A stretch of DNA of 64,000 nucleotides from an uncultured Candidatus Saccharibacteria bacterium (GTDB taxonomy: Bacteria > Patescibacteriota > Saccharimonadia > Saccharimonadales > Saccharimonadaceae), in NCBI GenBank assembly GCA_946222005.1, contig CAMIHP010000004.1, forward strand, positions 1-64,000. The letters run 5' to 3'. Positions 7,767 through 14,739 of the stretch are shown here, one piece after another. The notes below the pieces were generated by a model, which was not told where the DNA came from, did no database searches, and saw nothing but the letters and a program-made list of their open reading frames with translations. Position numbers and translations under genes: made by a program. The first letter of the stretch is position 1. Each line of letters starts with the position of its first letter.

Positions 7767-7970
7767 ATGACAAAAAACTACTGCATTCAAAAATCAGTAC
7801 GCCGATTCGCGCGATTCCATGACAAGCTTGCTGTTTCGTAAATGGACTATCGCAAGTATTCTTTCGCTTGGCACTGAGACTAAGCGCTATTCTGCGCTAC
7901 ACCGCTCTCTTCCGGGGGTGACTCAAAAAGTGCTCACCGAGCACCCCAAGCAGCTAGAACGCGCCGGCAT
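7767..7970 (+). pseudogene. HxlR-type transcriptional regulator remnant
   Basis: A good ribosome binding site (GGGAGG) precedes ATG 7767 and the reading starts MTKNYCIQKSVRRFARF. A frame change near 7815-7840 is then needed to continue into KWTIASILSLG followed by RYSALHRSLPGVTQKVLTE and QLERAGII. This is the core winged helix of HxlR regulators (KWTxxIL, RFxELxRxxxGISxKxLTxxLrxLExxGLI). After GII the match ends, where the oppositely oriented GNAT gene begins. The gene is both frameshifted and truncated. HxlR proteins sense reactive aldehydes, quinones or disulfide stress. Confidence 0.7.
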
Positions 7971-8552
7971 CATCCGGTGCTTCGCCCAACTCAGCTTCTC
8001 CCAATCAGCCTTTGCCAGTGTGTACACCCTCCATTTCACTGCCTCGCCCACAACTTCACCTTGCTCGATTCCTGTGTACCGATAGCCAAGCCTCTCGAGC
8101 GCACTCCAGCTGCGGATATTTTGCGCGTATGCCTTTGCCTCAATTATTGCAAAACCACCTTCAGAAAACGCCCAATTGCAAGCTGCTTGCTTGGCAGAAC
8201 TCCCAAGGCCTTGACCCCAGTTTTTTGGATCGCCAATCAGTGTACAAAATACCCCCGCTGTGACGCCGTATTTGTGGCTTAGTTTTCTTATCTCGTTAAT
8301 TTCAATATTGCCAACGATTTCGCCGTTGCGCTCGATCATCCAGCTGTACCGATCGTCATCGTCAAGCATATTTTGGAGATGCGCCACCTCATCTTCCTCA
8401 GTCATGTGCGAAAAATCCGCACCCAAATACTGCGTCACCTCTGGCCGGCGAATCCACGTTATGGTAATCGGCGCATAGGCCGGGCTTGGCGCTACCAAGC
8501 GCAGTGTCTGGGTCTGGCTAGGGGATGGTATGGTGATGGTGCGGGTGTACAT
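7923..8552 (-). CDS. GNAT N-acetyltransferase (RimJ/RimL type)
   Basis: 209 residues. WIRRPEVTQYLG near the N-terminus, WMIERNGEIVGNIEI (strands 2-3), the acetyl-CoA loop NWGQGLGSSAKQAAC (QxxGxG/S) and SWSALERLGYRYTGIEQGEV (strands 6-7) fit the Acetyltransf_3 family, which acetylates protein N-termini, aminoglycosides or small amines. The upstream in-frame ATG at 8561 lies inside the -10 hexamer. The second Met (8552) sits one base after the expected transcription start, so I chose it. The C-terminal 25 residues are not conserved-looking and overlap the HxlR remnant. Confidence 0.8.
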   Translation of the reverse strand: MYTRTITIPSPSQTQTLRLVAPSPAYAPITITWIRRPEVTQYLGADFSHMTEEDEVAHLQNMLDDDDRYSWMIERNGEIVGNIEINEIRKLSHKYGVTAGVFCTLIGDPKNWGQGLGSSAKQAACNWAFSEGGFAIIEAKAYAQNIRSWSALERLGYRYTGIEQGEVVGEAVKWRVYTLAKADWEKLSWAKHRMMPARSSCLGCSVSTF

Positions 8553-8559
8553 ACTTGTC

Positions 8560-8565
8560 ATTATA
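8560..8565 (-). promoter_or_regulatory. -10 box of the GNAT gene (leaderless)
   Basis: TATAAT on the minus strand. The predicted transcription start at 8553 is one base before ATG 8552. It lies back to back with the GH5 promoter, with 19 bases between the two hexamers. Confidence 0.6.
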
Positions 8566-8581
8566 GTTTAGTTCTATACTT

Positions 8582-8590
8582 TGTTATAAT
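8582..8590 (+). promoter_or_regulatory. Extended -10 of the GH5 gene (leaderless)
   Basis: TGtTATAAT. The predicted transcription start at 8597 is one base before ATG 8598, and this decides that start over longer upstream alternatives. Confidence 0.65.
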
Positions 8591-8597
8591 AAAGCAT

Positions 8598-9566
8598 ATG
8601 CATAAACCATTACGCGGTGTTAACTTGGGTGGGTGGCTGGTGCTTGAGCGCTGGATGACGCCATCGGTCTTTGCGGGCACAGACGCGAGCAACGAGTATC
8701 AGCTGATGATGCAACCAAACGGCCCGGAGCGCATTGCCAAGCACCGGCAAGAATTTATGACCGAAGCGGACTTTGCCTGGCTGCATGCGCACGGTATCGA
8801 GGCGCTGCGTGTGCCGGTTGGTTACTGGGTGCTGGAAAGCCAGGATGGCTACCTCGAGGCTACCAAGCAGCTGGACTGGTGCTTTGCAATGGCCAAAAAA
8901 TACCATATGCGCGTCTTGCTTGATTTACACGCAGCGCCTGGTGCGCAGAATTTGGGCGACCACAGTGGGAGCGGCAACCGCATGCCGCAAACGGGGTGGT
9001 ACCAGGCCAAAAACCGCCGGGCAACCCGCCGTATCCTCATACAGCTTGCCGAGCGTTATAGTGCAAGCCCGCAGCTCTGGGGGATTGAGCTCCTGAACGA
9101 GCCCTTTACCAAAAACTGGCTGCAGCACTGGCTGCTGCGGCTATGGTCGCGCCGTACAACTGGCCGGTTGCGCCGCAATGTGCTAGCCACAACGCGCATT
9201 ATTATCAGTGATGCCTACCAGCTGCCGCGGTGGCGCCGGGCGCAGCCCCGTGATTGGCTCGATATTCACCACTACCAGTGCTTTGGGGCGGCCAACTTGG
9301 CGCTGGTGGATTATGACCAGCACGCGAGTATTGTGGATGAGTTTACCCAGATGCACCAGTCGTTGCAACGCCCGACCATCATTGGCGAGTGGAGCGCGAT
9401 TTTGCCGCCCGCTATTGCCATGACTCCGCCGACCATCACCGCCTACATACTAGCGCAGCAAACGGCTTTTGCTAGCGCCGATGCCCACTTTTTCTGGAGC
9501 TATAAAACCGAATCGAACGATGGCTGGAACTACCGTTGGCTGGTAGAGCAGGGTATTATGTTGTAG
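8598..9566 (+). CDS. GH5 glycoside hydrolase, exo-beta-1,3-glucanase type
   Basis: 322 residues. The start RGVNLGGWLVLERWMTPS closely follows the N-terminal signature of fungal exo-beta-1,3-glucanases (RGVNLGGWLVLEPWITPS, GH5_9). RVPVGYW, LLDLHAAPGAQNLGDHSG, ELLNEPF (acid/base Glu), DIHHYQCF and TIIGEWSA (nucleophile Glu) complete the TIM-barrel active site. It should cleave glucose from beta-1,3-glucans or related beta-glucosides. No signal peptide or membrane segment is visible from the leaderless start at 8598, so the enzyme appears cytoplasmic or uses a non-classical route. That would fit intracellular use of short oligosaccharides. Confidence 0.85.
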   Translation: MHKPLRGVNLGGWLVLERWMTPSVFAGTDASNEYQLMMQPNGPERIAKHRQEFMTEADFAWLHAHGIEALRVPVGYWVLESQDGYLEATKQLDWCFAMAKKYHMRVLLDLHAAPGAQNLGDHSGSGNRMPQTGWYQAKNRRATRRILIQLAERYSASPQLWGIELLNEPFTKNWLQHWLLRLWSRRTTGRLRRNVLATTRIIISDAYQLPRWRRAQPRDWLDIHHYQCFGAANLALVDYDQHASIVDEFTQMHQSLQRPTIIGEWSAILPPAIAMTPPTITAYILAQQTAFASADAHFFWSYKTESNDGWNYRWLVEQGIML

Positions 9567-9683
9567 AAGCTTGGCTTGTGTGCATGCTGGTTGATGACTT
9601 CTCATTTGGTGGCAATCCCCCAATAATGGGCATAAGAGGTGCTGGACGAATAGGTATCCCTTCCAGCCATTGGCCAAATCATG

Positions 9684-9689
9684 TATAAT
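9684..9689 (+). promoter_or_regulatory. -10 box upstream of ybaB-recR
   Basis: TATAAT, preceded directly by TG. It leaves a leader of about 35 bases carrying GGAGG at 9715-9719, so ybaB is one of the few Shine-Dalgarno-led unit starts here. Confidence 0.5.
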
Positions 9690-9731
9690 AAATCGAGTAC
9701 GACAGCCAAGAAACGGAGGAAATGAAGAAGT

Positions 9732-10028
9732 ATGGCAATGGGTATGAACCAAATGAAGATGCTGAATGACTTGCGCAAGGCACAGAAGTCGCTGGCGAAG
9801 GAGATCGTGGAGGTCGAGGCGGGTGATGGCGCAGTGATTGTGCAGATTACCGGCGAGCTGAAGATCAAGAGTGTGAAGATCGACCCAACTAAGGTAGACC
9901 TAGATAACATCCACCAGCTGGAGCACTGGATCGAGATTGCAATCCGCGACGGTATGGCCAAGGCGCAAGAGATTGCTGCCAAGAAAATGCAGCCACTGAT
10001 GGGTGGGCTTGGCAACCTCGGGTTCTAG
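9732..10028 (+). CDS. ybaB: YbaB/EbfC nucleoid-associated protein
   Basis: 98 residues, the normal size. MNQMKMLNDLRKAQKSLAKE is the helix-1 dimerisation region, followed by VEAGDGAVIVQITGELKIKS (the central strands) and a C-terminal helix with IEIAIRDGMAKAQEIAAKKM, ending in a Gly-rich tail. YbaB dimers bind DNA as tweezers and shape the nucleoid. The usual ybaB-recR pairing is kept, with recR 5 bases downstream, so the two are probably co-transcribed. GGAGG at 9715-9719 sets the start. Confidence 0.93.
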   Translation: MAMGMNQMKMLNDLRKAQKSLAKEIVEVEAGDGAVIVQITGELKIKSVKIDPTKVDLDNIHQLEHWIEIAIRDGMAKAQEIAAKKMQPLMGGLGNLGF

Positions 10029-10033
10029 CTAGT

Positions 10034-10648
10034 ATGGCAGATATTCTGCCTCAGGCCCTGCAACGGGCGATAGACGAGCTAGGGCACCTGCCAGGAGTGG
10101 GTGCGCGTACGGCGGAGCGTTATGCGTATTTTTTGCTGCGGGCCGATGGACGGACGAGCCAGGGGATTGCCCAGGCCATCACACAGCTCCACACTGCTGT
10201 TGCGACCTGCCCCGTTACCTTTGCTCTGATGGATCCCGACCAAGATGTTTCGCCGCTCTATAGTAGCCCAGAGCGCAATCGCAAGCAGATTGCTGTAGTG
10301 GAGGAGCCGCTCGACATCGTGGCGCTGGAGCGTACCGGCCACTATAAGGGGACGTACCATGTGCTGGGTGGCGTCATCTCACCGATTGATGGGGTGGGGC
10401 CAGAGCAATTACACATCCCCGAGCTGCTGGAGCGTATTACTCATGACGCAGTAGAAGAGGTGATCATTGCTACCAATGCGAGTGTGGAGGGCGAGTCGAC
10501 TGCGCTCTTCTTGCAGCGGCACATTGCCGAGGCAGGCCTAACGGTACGGATGACACGCCTAGCACGCGGTATCCCTGTTGGTGTTGACCTTGAATATGCC
10601 GACCAAATCACCCTCGGCCACGCGCTCGAGGGGCGGCGCGCGGTGTAG
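10034..10648 (+). CDS. recR: RecR recombination mediator lacking the zinc-finger cysteines
   Basis: 204 residues. The helix-hairpin-helix LGHLPGVGARTAERYAYFLL and the Toprim region (VVEEPLDIVALERTGHYKGT, then YHVLGGVISPIDGVGPEQLH) are canonical, as is the C-terminal TRLARGIPVGVDLEYADQIT. RecR works with RecF/RecO to load RecA at gaps. The region that normally holds a Cys4 zinc finger (CxxC...CxxC) reads TCPVTFALMDPDQDVSPLYS, with a single cysteine, so zinc binding must be lost. The reading frame is otherwise intact and the downstream IAVVEEP is well aligned, so this is a true variant and not a frameshift. Confidence 0.92.
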   Translation: MADILPQALQRAIDELGHLPGVGARTAERYAYFLLRADGRTSQGIAQAITQLHTAVATCPVTFALMDPDQDVSPLYSSPERNRKQIAVVEEPLDIVALERTGHYKGTYHVLGGVISPIDGVGPEQLHIPELLERITHDAVEEVIIATNASVEGESTALFLQRHIAEAGLTVRMTRLARGIPVGVDLEYADQITLGHALEGRRAV

Positions 10649-10656
10649 TGAAGCGA

Positions 10657-12267
10657 CTATTGTGCTGATTCTGCGTGGAGACGCTGCTGCTCTTCGGCGG
10701 CTTCTTGCTCCTCGACGAAGTTATAGAGGCATTTGCTGACAGTACTTTCGAGCGTATTAAGGTTCTCGACTTGTTGGGCAAGTGCCTTCATCGGTGAGTC
10801 TGCTTCGCGGGCGGTGGCCTCTTGCAAAAAGCGAAATACATCATGATCATAGCCAACACATTCAAAATAAAGCGTAGCGAGTTCGGCGCTTGGGTTGTCT
10901 CGCAGCTGTTGCGTGACCCACTGCTTGACTTTCTCGCCTTCTCCTAGCTCGTCTTTGAGCAAAAGCACATAGAAATGGATTTCCTCTATCTTATCTGTTT
11001 GATAGAAATAATAGTTCACCATGTCCCAAGCGGCCTTCCGAGCGGCCGCTTGCTCGCCGTGCTCGGCACAGAGCCTTACAAGATAGTAGTCGTCAAATAA
11101 CCGTGAAGAAGATCGCTCTGATGGGTGCTTGGTAATGATGGTAATGTAAGCATCACGAATCTGCTGGTCGAAGATAAAGCGCCGGTCGTTTAAGGAATTA
11201 ACAACAGGGTGGAGCGTATACTCTTCATCCTCAGGCGCAATAACATAAGCAGAGGCGCGGGCTTGGCGTGTGCCGTCTGGATCCTTACCATGTATGACAT
11301 ACTCAGCATCAATTTCTGCCCTGATATAGGGGCTGATGACATACTGCTCGAGTTGCTGAGCCTTCGCTACACCATCATCATCGAATTCGAGAAGGAATTC
11401 GATGATCGTACGCATTTCTCGCTGAGCTGATGAAATATATTGACTGACTTCTCGATCTTGCGAGGGTGTTGTTGTCGCAGGGTTATATCTAAAGTGCCGA
11501 TAGGCCATTTCTTGGCAAAGGCTCGCAATCGTGCACATGCGAGTAAAATCATGAGCATCTTGAGTGCGCAGGTGGAGGGTATCGGCATCGCCGAGAAGGT
11601 GATAAAAAGGCCAATCGATATCATTGCGCTGCATATCCCTGGCAGCAGCAATACGAGTATCGAGCGATTCGCGTAGCTCCTGCAAGCGGGCTGCTCCATC
11701 TGGTGTATCACCCATTTTGATATACTCATGGTATCGCTGGTGAAAGAGCTCCTGTGGCTCGAGATCGGCAGGAATGGTCTGGAGTGACACAGCGCCAGAC
11801 TCATCGCGCTGGAGCTCAAGAGTGCTCGACCGCATTGCTTGTGTTGGCTGCGAATTTGGCATAATGACATCTAGAAACTCCCAGACGTCTTGCTTAATCT
11901 TGGGGAGTTTTGCAGCAAGACTGGGGATATCTTTGCTAATCTTCTGCAGGTCGCGTAGGAGATCGGTTGCGAAGCGTCTACACTCGGTTATAGTCTGCTC
12001 ATTAAAATAACTATCAGAGTAGGGATCACAATTAGACTGGCGTAGAGCAGTGGTGAGTCTAGCAACTATCTTCCATATATTGATATCCCAGAGCATTTCA
12101 TCCTCTGCTACTGTCTGCTCGAGCAAATCCCGATCAAGCAGCTGCTCGCGATACTCTGCGATGTAATAGTCGATCATTGCTTTTATCTTGACTGGGTCGA
12201 TTGGGAGCTGGCTTGCCTGTGGCCTTTGTTGCTGGGTAGCAGTGGTATTATCTGAAGGATTTGTCAT
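10657..12267 (-). CDS. Large hypothetical helical protein
   Basis: 536 residues from ATG 12267. I do not recognise the family. After a Gln/Thr-rich N-terminus the protein is almost entirely helical, rich in Glu/Gln/Arg, with no membrane segment or signal peptide. The second half (about residues 340-520) has helix pairs of TPR/SEL1-like rhythm (RLFDDYYLVRLCAEHGEQAA, then AWDMVNYYFYQTDKIEEIHF). It is likely cytoplasmic, perhaps a scaffold. It converges on recR with 8 bases between the stops. A -10-like TATGGT at 12275-12280 predicts a transcription start at 12268, directly before ATG 12267, so the longer in-frame start at 12303 is rejected. Confidence 0.6.
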   Translation of the reverse strand: MTNPSDNTTATQQQRPQASQLPIDPVKIKAMIDYYIAEYREQLLDRDLLEQTVAEDEMLWDINIWKIVARLTTALRQSNCDPYSDSYFNEQTITECRRFATDLLRDLQKISKDIPSLAAKLPKIKQDVWEFLDVIMPNSQPTQAMRSSTLELQRDESGAVSLQTIPADLEPQELFHQRYHEYIKMGDTPDGAARLQELRESLDTRIAAARDMQRNDIDWPFYHLLGDADTLHLRTQDAHDFTRMCTIASLCQEMAYRHFRYNPATTTPSQDREVSQYISSAQREMRTIIEFLLEFDDDGVAKAQQLEQYVISPYIRAEIDAEYVIHGKDPDGTRQARASAYVIAPEDEEYTLHPVVNSLNDRRFIFDQQIRDAYITIITKHPSERSSSRLFDDYYLVRLCAEHGEQAAARKAAWDMVNYYFYQTDKIEEIHFYVLLLKDELGEGEKVKQWVTQQLRDNPSAELATLYFECVGYDHDVFRFLQEATAREADSPMKALAQQVENLNTLESTVSKCLYNFVEEQEAAEEQQRLHAESAQ

Positions 12268-12274
12268 GATATAT

Positions 12275-12280
12275 ACCATA
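12275..12280 (-). promoter_or_regulatory. Weak -10 box of the 536-residue protein gene
   Basis: TATGGT on the minus strand at leaderless spacing to ATG 12267. An overlapping TGGTATATA offers an alternative register, so confidence is limited. Confidence 0.35.
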
Positions 12281-12517
12281 GCGAGGAAAGGGGAGCCTGT
12301 CAATTAAAAGAACCTTAAATATCAAGACCTCTGCGTTCTCCGTTAGCTTCTCTACTTATCAGTGTATTTGAGTGGAGTGCAACGCTCTGCCAAGACTCCA
12401 AGTCTGACGTAAAAGATTAATATCTTCCCAGGATTCATCCTTATTAGCATTCTGGAGGGAGGCTAAAGAATTATTAAAAGTTGTGTCGCGTCGAAAGGAG
12501 AACAATATGTGGTTATT

Positions 12518-12526
12518 TGCTATACT
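12518..12526 (+). promoter_or_regulatory. Extended -10 of the transglycosylase gene (leaderless)
   Basis: TGcTATACT. The predicted transcription start, 12533, is exactly the A of ATG. Confidence 0.7.
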
Positions 12527-12532
12527 AAAACA

Positions 12533-13270
12533 ATGGCAAAATCAAAGAAATGGACGAAGAAGCTAACGCGCTGGGCGCAGAGTAATCGCTGGGGGCTGAT
12601 GAGTGCAGTGCTGGTACTTGTGCTGGTGGGTGGTGTGTATATCGCGTGGCAACGTGGCATGTTGACGAAGCTTATCAAAACACCACAAGATACTGCGAAT
12701 GTAGCGCTCACGAGCCAAGATAACACTTTGCCCGCCTGGATGCCAGATACCGTCAAGCGCTGGCAGGGCGAGATTACCAAGCAGGCCCGGCAGTATAATA
12801 TTTCACCGCAGCTGGTGGCGATTATCATGACGCTGGAATCCGGTGGGTACCCCAAGGCGCACAGTGGTGTGGCCAGTGGTTTGATGCAGGTGACGGATAG
12901 CACGGGCAAGGAGATTGCGGCTAAATTCGTGAAGCCGGCGCGCACGAACTATGATTTATTTGATCCTGCAACGAGCATCGCCTTTGGCGCGGCCTATCTG
13001 GCGCATCTGCGCGATCAGCTGTGTGTGCCGCTCGGTAATCTATCCGAGAATGAGTGCGTTGAGCTCGTTGCTGCTGGCTACAATGGTGGCCCAGGTGCAG
13101 CAGGTAACCTATATCGTGGCCGTGGGCTGGAAGCGATCGAGACCCTCAGCTACAGCCGCGATGCCATGAACCTATGGCGCGAGCGGGTAAGTGGCAGTAG
13201 CCCCACCTATACACGCTGGTTTGAGCGTGGCGGCAAGAAGCTGGTAGAGAAGGCGCAGGCAGGCAGCTAA
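12533..13270 (+). CDS. SLT-type lytic transglycosylase, membrane-anchored
   Basis: 245 residues. A basic N-terminus (KSKKWTKKLTRW) leads into a membrane segment (GLMSAVLVLVLVGGVYIAW, about residues 23-41), so the enzyme is anchored with its catalytic domain outside. The SLT domain shows IIMTLESGG (catalytic Glu), ASGLMQVTDSTG, a family-specific FDPATSIAFGAAYL and AAGYNGGPG, the four hallmark motifs of GH23 transglycosylases that cleave MurNAc-GlcNAc with anhydro-product formation. The leaderless promoter fixes the start at 12533. A role in peptidoglycan remodelling, in the cell's own wall or at contact with a host, is likely. Confidence 0.9.
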   Translation: MAKSKKWTKKLTRWAQSNRWGLMSAVLVLVLVGGVYIAWQRGMLTKLIKTPQDTANVALTSQDNTLPAWMPDTVKRWQGEITKQARQYNISPQLVAIIMTLESGGYPKAHSGVASGLMQVTDSTGKEIAAKFVKPARTNYDLFDPATSIAFGAAYLAHLRDQLCVPLGNLSENECVELVAAGYNGGPGAAGNLYRGRGLEAIETLSYSRDAMNLWRERVSGSSPTYTRWFERGGKKLVEKAQAGS

Positions 13271-13310
13271 GGAGTGTTAGTACTGATATAGACTCTGGTA
13301 TTTTGCGTGG

Positions 13311-13538
13311 TTATTTCTCTGAATTCACTTCTCTAGGAGTTGCCGGTTTATCCTTTTCATATGGAGGGAGCGGGAAGCCGTGCCAGTATATCGTTCGTGC
13401 GGTGTCTATGAAACCTTTTGTTCTTTCGGCTAGCTCTAGAAATTTCGCGCCGAATTTTTGCCGCAAGGTTGCTGTCTGATCACTCTCGTGTGCTTGACTA
13501 ATCTCACTCGCGCTTGGTCTGTTCTCGTGGTCTGTCAT
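13311..13538 (-). CDS. Small hypothetical protein
   Basis: 75 residues beginning MTDHENRPSASEISQAHESD and ending with a charged tail. A strong GGAGG lies 6 bases before ATG 13538, which picks this start over much longer upstream readings. No recognised domain; one amphipathic helix (RQKFGAKFLELAERTKGFID) and a proline-rich end. Similar acidic/serine-rich N-termini occur on other unassigned proteins of this window. Confidence 0.55.
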   Translation of the reverse strand: MTDHENRPSASEISQAHESDQTATLRQKFGAKFLELAERTKGFIDTARTIYWHGFPLPPYEKDKPATPREVNSEK

Positions 13539-13718
13539 AGAATCCTCCGCACTAGTACTTCTAAAACTACCGTACCATATCTCTATGATGCTATGCAAAT
13601 AATAATAGACTCCGCTCACTATATTCATCGCAATTCGTCCTTGCTTAACTACGACCCTGCAGCTCACATACCAGGCCATAAATCCACCGCACCATACCTC
13701 GCGCCTGCTGGCAAATTC

Positions 13719-13727
13719 TGCTACACT
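13719..13727 (+). promoter_or_regulatory. Extended -10 of the DHH-cysS unit (leaderless)
   Basis: TGcTACACT. The predicted transcription start at 13734 is one base before ATG 13735. Confidence 0.6.
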
Positions 13728-13734
13728 AAAGAGG

Positions 13735-14739
13735 ATGTTTGATGAAGTGATACGCGCGGTCCAACGCGCAGACAAAATTATTATTATCCAAGCCGAAAAC
13801 CCCGATGGCGACAGTGTTGGCAGCAGCCTCGCGCTGGAGGAAATCCTGGGCGATTTGGGCAAGCAGGTGACGCTCTATTGTCCGGTGGCAGTGCCCAAAT
13901 ATTTGCGGTATATTCGCGGCTGGGATCGCATTACTGATGAGTTTGACAGCAGTGCTGAGTTGGCGATTATTGTTGATACCAGCGCAGATGTCTTGCTGAG
14001 CAAAGTGCTCGACGCACCCAGTGCTCGTGCCTTCCTTACGACGCACCCAGTGCTCGTGCTGGACCACCACGCGACGGAGAGTACCCTGAGTTTTGATCAT
14101 ACACTTATCAATCAAGATGTGGTGGCGACTGGCGAGCTCATCTACAATCTTGCGCAGCATGCTCAGTGGGCGATCAACCCACAGGCAGCAGAGAATCTCC
14201 TCATCGCAATCATGAGCGACAGCCTGGGCCTCACAACGCAAAACACCACAGCCGACTCCATCCAGACCGTCGCAGAGCTGACCCAGCTGGGCGCAAGCAA
14301 TGCCGCCATTGAGGTGCGCCGCCGTGACTTTATGAAAAAAGCGCCAGAGATCCTTCGCTATAAAGGGCGCTTGATCGAGCGGATCGAGTACATGCTAGAT
14401 GGCCGCTTGGCACTTATCCATATCCCGTGGGAGGAGATCCAAGAATATAGCGACCAATATAACCCCAGTATGCTTGTGCTAGACGAGATGCGCCTAGTGG
14501 AGGGGGTAGATGTGGCGATTGCTATCAAGACCTACCCCGATGGCAAGCTGACCGGCAAGATCCGTAGCAATGCGCCAGTAGCGGCAATGATCGCTGGTTA
14601 CTTTGGTGGTGGTGGCCATGCCTATGCAGCGGGTTGGCGGATGTATGAGGACTACCAGCTGGCGATGCGTGAGATCGTCGAGGCAGCCAGTCGGGCCTTC
14701 GTTGAGTATGATGAGAGCGAGGCAGCCCATGGCGATTAA
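13735..14739 (+). CDS. DHH/DHHA1 phosphoesterase (NrnA-like)
   Basis: 334 residues. Motif I ENPDGDSVGS, motif II IVDTSA, motif III VLDHHA, motif IV IMSDSLGL and the C-terminal DHHA1 glycine motif YFGGGGHAYAAG are in order, as in NrnA-type nanoRNases/pAp phosphatases. In typical members motif I begins with a metal-binding His (HxxPDxD); here that position is Ala (AENPDGD). The other acidic ligands remain, so activity may be altered rather than lost. The last 11 bases overlap the cysS start, implying coupling. Likely role: degradation of short oligoribonucleotides or of pAp/cyclic-dinucleotide products. Confidence 0.85.
   Translation: MFDEVIRAVQRADKIIIIQAENPDGDSVGSSLALEEILGDLGKQVTLYCPVAVPKYLRYIRGWDRITDEFDSSAELAIIVDTSADVLLSKVLDAPSARAFLTTHPVLVLDHHATESTLSFDHTLINQDVVATGELIYNLAQHAQWAINPQAAENLLIAIMSDSLGLTTQNTTADSIQTVAELTQLGASNAAIEVRRRDFMKKAPEILRYKGRLIERIEYMLDGRLALIHIPWEEIQEYSDQYNPSMLVLDEMRLVEGVDVAIAIKTYPDGKLTGKIRSNAPVAAMIAGYFGGGGHAYAAGWRMYEDYQLAMREIVEAASRAFVEYDESEAAHGD

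Noticed and set aside
9602..10015. 137-codon minus-strand frame opposite ybaB
   Set aside because: ybaB on the plus strand is unambiguous; the antisense frame is Ser/Ile-rich and has no start signal.
12359..12508. Minus-strand frame encoding a plausible tail (TTFNNSLASLQNANKDESWE, ending STQIH)
   Set aside because: It looks protein-like but has no ATG, only a possible TTG start, and no family; at most a gene remnant.
13539..13862. Long N-terminal extension of the 75-residue gene
   Set aside because: It would run antisense through the DHH gene start; the GGAGG-preceded ATG at 13538 is a better start.
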